This document shows positions 1 to 5,708 of a stretch of DNA of 7,250 nt, piece by piece. Made by a program: the position numbers and the translations under genes. This DNA is from Flavisolibacter sp. (lineage in GTDB: Bacteria > Bacteroidota > Bacteroidia > Chitinophagales > Chitinophagaceae). The stretch covers positions 1-7,250 of the forward strand of contig JACDAZ010000365.1 in NCBI GenBank assembly GCA_013695175.1, given 5' to 3'. The first letter of the stretch is position 1. The number at the start of each line of letters is the position of its first letter. The notes beneath the pieces are model-generated. The model ran no database searches. It saw only the letters and a program-made list of their open reading frames with translations, and was not told the origin of the DNA.

Positions 1-112
1 CTTTCATTAGAAACAACATAACAAGAAAAGGACTTAAAAAAAAGATTTTTTATGCAGACTATTCTTCTAGACTTTATTTCGAAATATATTTCACTTTCAA
101 AAGATGAAAAGT

Positions 113-153
113 GTGCAATTAAAACAAGCTGAGTTCAATAGATAAGTGCAATT
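113..153 (+). repeat. GTGCAATT direct repeat straddling the IS left end
   Basis: GTGCAATT occurs at 113-120, just outside the element, and again at 146-153 inside the left inverted repeat. Both copies are followed by similar A-rich sequence (AAAACAAG versus TTAAACAAAAG). A third, shorter copy, GTGCAAT, lies at 206-212. The outer copy resembles an IS end. It may be part of the original target site, a remnant of another element, or chance in AT-rich DNA. Confidence 0.4.
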
Positions 154-155
154 TT
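132..155 (+). repeat. IS30-type left terminal inverted repeat (IRL)
   Basis: The repeat begins AGTTCAA and ends ATAAGTGCAATTTT, with a 3-base mismatched block (TAG versus GTA) between these two matching stretches. It pairs with the repeat at 1195-1218. It is the expected transposase recognition site at the left end of the element. Confidence 0.85.
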
Positions 156-158
156 AAA

Positions 159-197
159 CAAAAGGTAAAAAAGCCTTGTGGGCTTTTTTACCTTTTG
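159..197 (+). terminator. perfect 17-bp hairpin, likely bidirectional intrinsic terminator inside the IS
   Basis: The arms CAAAAGGTAAAAAAGCC (159-175) and GGCTTTTTTACCTTTTG (181-197) are perfectly complementary across 17 bp, with a 5-base loop, TTGTG. The GCC/GGC core is flanked by an A6 run on the left and a T6 run on the right, giving an intrinsic-terminator shape on both strands. It starts 3 bp after the left inverted repeat and ends 28 bp before the transposase ATG. The likely role is to block read-through from host promoters into the transposase, as other insertion sequences do with 5' structures. The structure is seen in the sequence; the termination function is inferred. The T run lies within the stem rather than after it, so termination might depend on the inner AAAAAAGCC/GGCTTTTTT portion. 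Confidence 0.75.
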
Positions 198-207
198 ACC
201 GAGTAGT

Positions 208-223
208 GCAATCTTTGGATTGC
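208..223 (+). promoter_or_regulatory. small hairpin abutting the transposase start codon
   Basis: GCAATC (208-213) and GATTGC (218-223) form a perfect 6-bp inverted repeat with a TTTG loop, ending 2 bases before the ATG at 226. In mRNA this would fold directly over the ribosome entry region and would include the alternative TTG start at 220. It could reduce transposase translation, a common form of insertion-sequence self-restraint. The stem is short, so a chance occurrence is possible. Confidence 0.4.
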
Positions 224-225
224 TT

Positions 226-1215
226 ATGTCAAAAAATTACACTCAGCTCAGTTTGGAGCAAAGGTATCAGATTGAAGCTTTATTAAAAGCGGGGATACAG
301 CAAAAATTAATTGCAGATCAATTAGGGGTTCATGCATCTACTATTTGCAGGGAATTGAAAAGAAACATTGCAAAACGTGGCAGAACAGCCGGAGTTTATA
401 AGGCTTGTGGTGCACAGCGAAAGACGGATTTGCGCCATCATCAGAAGGCTAAACAAATTGTTTTTACAGATCAGTTAAAGCACTTAGTTGCAAAGCAGTT
501 GATGGAGCAGAAGTGGAGTCCTGAACTAATCAGTATCTCAGATAAGATGGTAAGTCATGAAAGGATCTATCAATGGATATGGGAATGTAAGCATAGCAAT
601 AAAAGGAAAAATAAAAGGTACAAGAAGCTATACCAATATTTAAAACATGGTAAACGGCGTCGCAAACGTGGTAACCGAAAGGATAACAGAGGCATTATAC
701 CCAATCGAATATCAATTGAAAACCGACCGGCAATAGTAAAGAAGCGAAAGCGATTAGGAGATATAGAAATTGATTTAATGATGGGTAAAGATCATAAAGG
801 GGCATTGCTGGTAGCAACAGAGCGATCCACGCTGCATACTCGGTTAAAGAAATTAGCTGGAAAAAATAGTGACGCAGTTGCTCGGGCAATTATAAAATGC
901 ATGGGTAAAAACAAATATAAAGTTCATACACTCACCTTTGACAATGACAAGGCTTTCAGCAGTCACGAAAAAGTAGGAGAAAAATTAAAAGCAGCAACTT
1001 ATTTTACCAGACCATACACCAGCCAGGATAAAGGAACAGTAGAAAACAGAATCGGAGTAATAAGAAGATTCTTTCCCAAAAAAACAGATCTTAGATTTGT
1101 AACAGATAAACAAGTGGAGAAGGTAGAGAAAATGATCAATAACAGACCAATTAGAAAATTTAATTACTTAACAGCTAAACAAGTGCTACAAAAGAAAATT
1201 GCACTTATTACTTGA
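226..1215 (+). CDS. IS30-family transposase (DDE)
   Basis: This enzyme catalyses cutting and strand transfer of the surrounding insertion sequence. The chosen start is the ATG at 226 (329 residues). A TTG at 220 in the same frame would add two residues but lies in a hairpin stem. The N-terminus (about residues 4-48) is the IS30 helix-turn-helix, with LSLEQRYQIEALLKAG followed by IADQLGVHASTICRELKRN. A very basic linker (about 125-155) precedes the RNase-H-like integrase core. Likely catalytic residues are Asp183 in EIDLMMGKDHKGALL, Asp239 in TLTFDNDKAF and Glu273 in KGTVENRIG. The last two are separated by 33 residues, the IS30-family DD(33)E spacing. The length is normal for the family and the frame is intact. 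No clear Shine-Dalgarno sequence precedes it. The gene ends inside the right inverted repeat. Confidence 0.95.
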   Translation: MSKNYTQLSLEQRYQIEALLKAGIQQKLIADQLGVHASTICRELKRNIAKRGRTAGVYKACGAQRKTDLRHHQKAKQIVFTDQLKHLVAKQLMEQKWSPELISISDKMVSHERIYQWIWECKHSNKRKNKRYKKLYQYLKHGKRRRKRGNRKDNRGIIPNRISIENRPAIVKKRKRLGDIEIDLMMGKDHKGALLVATERSTLHTRLKKLAGKNSDAVARAIIKCMGKNKYKVHTLTFDNDKAFSSHEKVGEKLKAATYFTRPYTSQDKGTVENRIGVIRRFFPKKTDLRFVTDKQVEKVEKMINNRPIRKFNYLTAKQVLQKKIALIT

Positions 1216-1218
1216 ACT
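1195..1218 (-). repeat. IS30-type right terminal inverted repeat (IRR)
   Basis: Read on the minus strand this begins AGTTCAA and ends ATAAGTGCAATTTT, matching the left repeat at 21 of 24 positions. The last six sense codons of the transposase and its TGA stop (1213-1215) lie inside the repeat, so coding and transposase-binding constraints overlap here. Confidence 0.85.
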
Positions 1219-1240
1219 TAGAAATAAAGATTGATTCAAA

Positions 1241-1780
1241 ATGGAGCAAGAAACTAAAAACAAAGAACAGGAAACATATAAAGTAGGTATTATTATGGGC
1301 AGCGACAGTGATCTTTCTGTTATGCAATCTGCTGCTGATATTTTAAAGTATTTTAATGTTGCTTTTGAATTAACAGTTGTTTCTGCACATAGAACTCCTG
1401 ACAGGATGTATGAATACGCTAAATCTGCCAAAGAAAGAGGAATAGTTGTAATCATTGCAGGAGCCGGAGGTGCTGCTCATTTACCCGGAATGATAGCTTC
1501 TTTAACCACTTTACCTGTAATTGGTGTACCGGTTAAATCTTCTAATTCGATTGATGGGTGGGATTCAATTCTTTCCATACTTCAAATGCCTAATGGAGTT
1601 CCTGTAGCAACAGTAGCTTTAAATGCTGCAAAAAATGCAGGTATTCTTGCAGCTCAAATAATAGGAATCTTTGATAATAATGTTGCTGGCAAATTATTAG
1701 ATTATAAAAAAGAAATAGAACAGGAATCAATAACCAAAGCTGATAAACTTAAAGAAGGTGGCTGGGAAAGCTCTTTATAA
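1241..1780 (+). CDS. purE: N5-carboxyaminoimidazole ribonucleotide mutase (PurE, class I)
   Basis: A cytosolic enzyme of de novo purine biosynthesis that converts N5-CAIR, made by PurK, into CAIR. At 179 residues it is typical of class I bacterial PurE. The conserved segments are in order: GIIMGSDSD (16-24), the phosphate-binding start of the flavodoxin-like fold; [11 protein letters not shown] (47-56), with the catalytic His50; [12 protein letters not shown] (73-84); and [11 protein letters not shown] (91-101), followed by [15 protein letters not shown]. The short charged N-terminal extension (about residues 1-13) is variable in the family. The ATG at 1241 is the only reasonable start before the conserved core, and no Shine-Dalgarno sequence is visible. 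The IS30 element ends only 22 bp upstream, so the native promoter or an upstream partner such as purK may have been displaced. The gene downstream follows in the same direction. Confidence 0.96.
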   Translation: MEQETKNKEQETYKVGIIMGSDSDLSVMQSAADILKYFNVAFELTVVSAHRTPDRMYEYAKSAKERGIVVIIAGAGGAAHLPGMIASLTTLPVIGVPVKSSNSIDGWDSILSILQMPNGVPVATVALNAAKNAGILAAQIIGIFDNNVAGKLLDYKKEIEQESITKADKLKEGGWESSL

Positions 1781-1827
1781 TTTAGTAATAAGATTTTAAT
1801 TCATAAATGTTGTTTTATTTTGTGCGG

Positions 1828-2772
1828 ATGTGCCTGAAGAAGAAATTATTATCTGGAACAACACTTATCATATTTTTTTTTAGTTTAAGCTGTTTTCAAA
1901 CAAATAAAAAATCATTTGCTTTAATAGATAGTATTACTATCAATTCATTTCCATCTGCGTCTGCTGTTGAATTTCATAACAATAAATTTTATGTTTTTGG
2001 TGATGATGCTGCTTATCTCCTGGTATTGGATACAAATTTTAATATTGTTGAGAAAATCTATTTTAAAGATAGTATAGCAGAAAGACTATCACCTGAAGAA
2101 AAACCCGACATAGAATCAACTTCTATAAATAAAGAAGGCGGTAGAAGTTATTTATATGCCTTTGGTTCACATTCATCAGGTAATCGAAAAAAAATATTAC
2201 GGTTCCCACTGGATTCACTTCAGAATTTTACTGTTTTACCTCATTCAATATCAGAAAATCCATTACTAAAAGTTTTAAATATTGAGGGCGCTGCCTTTGT
2301 AAATGGAGAACTGTTACTTGCAAACAGGGCTAATAACAGCTTTAGAACAAATTATATATTTATTGAAAACATAGAAAATACATCACGCACGTCTTCTATT
2401 CCTCAAATAATGGAGATACAATTTCCTGAATCAAAGAATATTACCGGAATTTCAGGATTGTTTTATTTTGAAGAAAAAGATATTTTATTTTTTACCGCCT
2501 CCCAGGAAGAAACTACAGATCCATTAGTGGATGGGCCTATTGGTAACAGCTTTTTAGGCTGGATTTATAATTTTTCAAAAAACAGGAATGTCAAACTAAA
2601 ACCAGACAATTTAATTGATCTTTTACATGCTGATTCACAATTCAAAGGAAGTAAAATTGAATCCGTTACAGTTCAACAGTATAAGGATAATCATCTGCAC
2701 TTAATTCTGGTAGCTGATAATGATGATGGAAAAAGCATTTTGTATAAAGTAAATGTTGATGTAAGCAGGTAA
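1828..2772 (+). CDS. exported protein of unknown function, phytase-like/DUF6929-type beta-propeller candidate
   Basis: I chose the ATG at 1828 because it gives a classical export signal: basic MCLKKK, a hydrophobic stretch, then SLSC with Cys22 as a possible lipidation site. The lipobox is imperfect (Ser at -3), so a cleaved signal is also possible. An in-frame ATG at 1807 would add seven mostly hydrophobic residues before the basic region. The mature part is rich in short beta-strand-like segments. It carries acidic motifs spread along the chain: FGDDAAYL (57-64), PDIEST (93-98), GSHSSGNRKK (113-122), NIEGAA (151-156), ASQEETTDPLVDGPIGNS (224-241), KIESV (276-280) and ADNDDGKS (296-303). The D/E-E-G/S pattern recalls calcium-binding phytase-like or DUF6929 propellers known in Bacteroidota. 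This is pattern memory, not an alignment, and the substrate is unknown. The gene follows purE by 47 bp and converges on bshC with 8 bp between stop codons. Confidence 0.72.
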   Translation: MCLKKKLLSGTTLIIFFFSLSCFQTNKKSFALIDSITINSFPSASAVEFHNNKFYVFGDDAAYLLVLDTNFNIVEKIYFKDSIAERLSPEEKPDIESTSINKEGGRSYLYAFGSHSSGNRKKILRFPLDSLQNFTVLPHSISENPLLKVLNIEGAAFVNGELLLANRANNSFRTNYIFIENIENTSRTSSIPQIMEIQFPESKNITGISGLFYFEEKDILFFTASQEETTDPLVDGPIGNSFLGWIYNFSKNRNVKLKPDNLIDLLHADSQFKGSKIESVTVQQYKDNHLHLILVADNDDGKSILYKVNVDVSR

Positions 2773-2780
2773 TAGTAAAA

Positions 2781-4379
2781 TTAGTTATTTACTTGTAGAA
2801 CTGTAAATTCTGCATCCATTGCAGGCGAGTTTTCATAAAGGGCATCAATAAAATCTTTCCCCCAGTTAGCATAATAACCACTGAAGTTTTCTATTCTTTC
2901 CTGCAAAACGTTATTTGGAAATAAAGCTGATTTAATTTGTTGAACCTGCCTTCTCTGGTCTGAAAATTTTCTTTTTTCAGAACGCAGCATTTTTTTCTCA
3001 AGCGCCTTTAAAAGTTTTATTGATTTTGTTTTTATGGCTGTTGCATGTTCAGATAAAGTTGGATCAACATCCAGGGCTTGTTTGATAATCTGATCATATA
3101 ATGCAGAGGCATTTTCAAATTCACCATTTAAAGAAATCTGCTTTCCTGATGTTTTATGTACAACCAAATTCATTATATCATTTTCAGGCAAAAACAAGCA
3201 AGAGATATCTAAATTTAATTTATCTATTTTTTGTTGCCATTTCTGCTCAAGTATTAAAAAAGAATTACGTAGAATTAGAACCGGGAAACTTATTGCATAT
3301 GTTTTAAACATATCTTTTAATTGTAACCAGTAGGCCAGTTCTCCTCCCCCACCTATAAAAGCTATATTAGGCAAAATTGATTCTTGAAATAGTCCACGTA
3401 AAATCACATTAGGACTAAAACGTTCGGGATATTTTTGTAATTCAATTTTAATTTCATCTTCAGAAAAATGAATCTCTGTATTGATTACATGAAACTTATT
3501 CCCTTTCTTTTCAATTCTTTCTCTGATATTATCTTTTAAGTAAAACAAATTGATTTCCCGTGGCTGGGCCTGTACAGGATAATGTTCACCTAATTTTTGG
3601 CAGGTAGATTCAACAACCTCTGATGGTTTTTGATTTAAGAGATCGTCTTCAAAAACAGGTATCATTTGCTTCTTTAGATCAGCATGATCAGGTATTAAAA
3701 CAAGTAACCCATAAGAAGCAAAAAGTGAATGAATGAATCTGAATGTGGCATTTTGTATAGTATCACCTTCTTTAAAACATTTTTTAATGGTAGAAATTAA
3801 TTCATTACCAAATGGCCCTATTCCTATTTGATTTTGCAGTTCATCAACAAGCTTTAAAATTTCCTTGTCAATAATCATTCTACCAACAGCACCCGTTTGA
3901 TCTGTCTTCCATAGATATTTTTTGCCTGCAACTGTATAGTGATTGAGTTCATCCTTATCCGCATCTTCACAACCCATGTAAAAAATGGGTACAAAATTAT
4001 TTTCAGGAAATTCATTTTTTAAATAACGCGTAAGTTTGATTGCATGCAGGATCTTGTAAATAAAATATAAGGGGCCTGTTAATAAATTGGGCTGATGCGC
4101 TGTACAAACAGTAAAGGTGCTGTTTGATAAAAGTGTATCTAAAATTTTAGCGGTGTTTTCATTTGTTTCTACCCGTGAATATTGTTCTTTTAATACCTGA
4201 ACTAAAACCTGCCTGTCCATCTTTTGATTTTGCTTTTCTGCTATGGCTTTCTTTATTCCTTCTATTGTAGGTGAAAAAGAATAAAAATGAAAAAGCCGGT
4301 TTTCCTGTCGTAAGTAATCCAATACTATTTTTGAAAAGGAATTGGTTTCTTTATATGAAAGACGACTGGCAGCAAACAT
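2781..4379 (-). CDS. bshC: putative cysteine ligase BshC (bacillithiol biosynthesis)
   Basis: BshC carries out the last step of bacillithiol synthesis, adding cysteine to glucosaminyl-malate, and acts in the cytosol. The 532-residue length fits the family, which is about 540 residues in Bacillus. The opening LSYKETNSFSKIVLDYL (about 7-23) is typical and supports the start at 4379. The Rossmann-like core shows AHQPNLLTGPLYFIYK (94-109) and PIFYMGCEDADKDELNH (131-147), matching the GLLTGPLY and PIFW-GEDHDLDE segments of the Bacillus protein. REINLFYL (274-281), YPERFSPNVILRGLFQE (317-333) and LPNIAFIGGGGELAYW (336-351) follow. A lysine/glutamate-rich helical stretch (about 450-485) matches the C-terminal coiled coil of the family. 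BshA and BshB, the earlier enzymes, are not in the window. It lies 66 bp downstream of the DadA-like gene in the same direction and may have its own promoter. Confidence 0.94.
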   Translation of the reverse strand: MFAASRLSYKETNSFSKIVLDYLRQENRLFHFYSFSPTIEGIKKAIAEKQNQKMDRQVLVQVLKEQYSRVETNENTAKILDTLLSNSTFTVCTAHQPNLLTGPLYFIYKILHAIKLTRYLKNEFPENNFVPIFYMGCEDADKDELNHYTVAGKKYLWKTDQTGAVGRMIIDKEILKLVDELQNQIGIGPFGNELISTIKKCFKEGDTIQNATFRFIHSLFASYGLLVLIPDHADLKKQMIPVFEDDLLNQKPSEVVESTCQKLGEHYPVQAQPREINLFYLKDNIRERIEKKGNKFHVINTEIHFSEDEIKIELQKYPERFSPNVILRGLFQESILPNIAFIGGGGELAYWLQLKDMFKTYAISFPVLILRNSFLILEQKWQQKIDKLNLDISCLFLPENDIMNLVVHKTSGKQISLNGEFENASALYDQIIKQALDVDPTLSEHATAIKTKSIKLLKALEKKMLRSEKRKFSDQRRQVQQIKSALFPNNVLQERIENFSGYYANWGKDFIDALYENSPAMDAEFTVLQVNN

Positions 4380-4383
4380 GGGC

Positions 4384-4416
4384 TAAAATTAATCAACAGT
4401 TTACAAACAAATCAAA
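4384..4416 (-). promoter_or_regulatory. candidate Bacteroidota-type promoter upstream of bshC
   Basis: Read on the minus strand, TTTG (4413-4416), 21 bases, then TAATTTTA (4384-4391) resembles the Bacteroidota -33 TTTG / -7 TAnnTTTG pattern, with A in place of the final G. It ends only 4 bases before the bshC ATG, so transcripts would start almost at the start codon. Such matches arise often in AT-rich DNA, so this is tentative. Confidence 0.22.
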
Positions 4417-4445
4417 CATCAGGATTGTTTACACGAGCCTTAACA

Positions 4446-5687
4446 TCAAAATCTTTCTACATCAAATGCTTTTATTTCCACTGATGGTTTTTTATTACTC
4501 ACTAGTTCTTCAATTATTTTTCCTGTTCCGGCAGCTAATGAAATACCAATCATAGCATGTCCACCAGCAATAACAAGATTATTGTATTTATTGTGTTTGC
4601 CAATATATGGCAATCCATCCGGGCTCAAAGGTCTGCAACCACTCCATATTTTATTTGCTTCCGGAAAGGAAACAGGAATACCAGGATAATATTTTTTGGC
4701 AGCATTAAAAATGGCTTTCGCTCTTTTTATCATTACATTTTCATTGATATTATTTATTTCCATGGTTCCACCCATGCGCAAGTCTCTGCTCAATGGTGTC
4801 ATGGCAACCCGATCATCAACTAATATAGCAGGGTATTGAAGATTTTTTTCAAGGTTATTAAAAGTCATGCTATAACCCTTACCAGGTTGCAATAATATTT
4901 TTATACCTAGTTTTTTTGCCAGGCTTGGTAACCATGAGCCCGGTGCCAGGATAAATTTATCTGCTTCTACTTTACCCTGGTCTGTGATCACTCCTATAAT
5001 ATTATTTGATCTGGTTTCAAATCCTGTTACAGATGCATTTGTTATAAACCGAACTCCCGCCTTTTTTAAATGATTTACAATGGTCTCCATTAGTTCGCCG
5101 GGATGTAAATGAGCATCAATTGGATATAAAACGCCACCACGCACAGTTACTTCAGTTTCAGTTTCCAGATCCTGTACCTGTTTTGAAGATAGTATCTGAG
5201 TTTCTATACCAAATTTTGCTGCATCTTTTGCCAGGTCCATTTCATACTTTTCAATCTCTGCTGATTGATAAAGCATCAGGCAACCTTTTTCTTCCATTCT
5301 AAAATGATTGCCAAGATCATGTTTAATGTCGGAAGTTAGTTCCCTGCTCAACTGGAGCAGGTTGTTTAAATGAGGGGCATTATTTTTTACAGTAGAAGCA
5401 TTTGCACTTTTATAAAACTGCAGTCCCCATTGAATTAACTCTTTATTTAACCGTGGTTTAATATAAAATGGACTTGATGCACTTAACATCCATTTCAATC
5501 CTTTAGCAACAATACCGGGAGAAGCAAGGGGAATAAAATGACTTGGAGAAACGTATCCTGCATTTCCAAAGGAACATCCATTGGTAATATCTCCTTTGTC
5601 AATAATTGTAATTTGATAGCCTTGCTTTTGAAGATAATATGCACTGCTTAATCCAATAATTCCGCCTCCAATAATTACAATATTCAT
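4446..5687 (-). CDS. FAD-dependent D-amino-acid dehydrogenase, DadA-like; probable cis-4-hydroxy-D-proline dehydrogenase
   Basis: A glycine-oxidase/DadA-family flavoenzyme of 413 residues, a normal length. The FAD-binding Rossmann fold is at the very N-terminus: IVIIGGGIIGLSSAYYLQKQG (3-23) contains the GxGxxG motif, and Asp30 ends the second strand where it should contact the FAD ribose. The DadA-type segment CSFGNAGYVSPS is at 38-49. The C-terminal FAD-binding part shows WSGCRPLSPDGLPYIG (348-363) and AGGHAMIGISLAAGTGK (374-390). The epimerase for 4-hydroxyproline ends 21 bp upstream, so the most likely substrate is cis-4-hydroxy-D-proline, oxidised to 1-pyrroline-4-hydroxy-2-carboxylate. 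That assignment rests on context, and a broader D-amino-acid specificity is possible. The family is usually membrane-associated and passes electrons to the respiratory chain. The start at 5687 is fixed by the conserved N-terminus; no Shine-Dalgarno sequence is visible. Confidence 0.88.
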   Translation of the reverse strand: MNIVIIGGGIIGLSSAYYLQKQGYQITIIDKGDITNGCSFGNAGYVSPSHFIPLASPGIVAKGLKWMLSASSPFYIKPRLNKELIQWGLQFYKSANASTVKNNAPHLNNLLQLSRELTSDIKHDLGNHFRMEEKGCLMLYQSAEIEKYEMDLAKDAAKFGIETQILSSKQVQDLETETEVTVRGGVLYPIDAHLHPGELMETIVNHLKKAGVRFITNASVTGFETRSNNIIGVITDQGKVEADKFILAPGSWLPSLAKKLGIKILLQPGKGYSMTFNNLEKNLQYPAILVDDRVAMTPLSRDLRMGGTMEINNINENVMIKRAKAIFNAAKKYYPGIPVSFPEANKIWSGCRPLSPDGLPYIGKHNKYNNLVIAGGHAMIGISLAAGTGKIIEELVSNKKPSVEIKAFDVERF

Positions 5688-5708
5688 TGCACTGATAACT
5701 TTTTTTAT

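Larger units (their letters stand above)
132..1218 (+). mobile_element. IS30-family insertion sequence, apparently complete
   Basis: A 1087-bp element bounded by 24-bp imperfect inverted repeats (21 of 24 positions match) and carrying one transposase gene that fills nearly all of it. The transposase has the HTH plus DD(33)E layout of the IS30 family, and its stop codon lies inside the right repeat, a compact arrangement common in small insertion sequences. The region between the left repeat and the gene holds two hairpins, described separately. I cannot see a convincing 2-3 bp target duplication: the flanking bases are CTG on the left and TAG on the right. The exact outer ends could therefore be off by a few bases, since CT at 129-130 also pairs with AG at 1220-1221. 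The element sits 22 bp upstream of purE in the same orientation. No frameshift or internal stop is visible, so it may be active. Confidence 0.88.

Noticed and set aside
3..107. Short open plus-strand frame (FIRNNITRKGLKKKIFYADY...) left of the IS, tested as a purK C-terminus
   Set aside because: It does not resemble the PurK C-terminal region, is short, and is AT-rich; an open run of this size is expected by chance.
695..889. 64-codon minus-strand reading frame inside the transposase gene
   Set aside because: It lies fully opposite the conserved catalytic core of the transposase and has no recognisable motif; it is a shadow frame.
1195..1240. Outward promoter from the IS right end driving purE
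   Set aside because: TTGCAC and TTGAAC could be -35-like, but I found no convincing -10 or Bacteroidota -7 element at proper spacing, so it is left as a test in the findings rather than a feature.
1186..1455. 89-codon minus-strand reading frame across the IS right end and purE start
   Set aside because: It is antisense to the conserved purE core, spans a recent insertion junction, and has no family signature.
2774..2793. AGTAAA/TTTACT inverted repeat between the convergent genes, considered as a shared terminator
   Set aside because: It is only 6 bp, has no GC pairs beyond one per arm and an 8-base loop, so too weak to call.
4271..4823. Plus-strand reading frames opposite the bshC start and the DadA-like C-terminus
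   Set aside because: They are antisense to conserved coding regions and show no domain signature.
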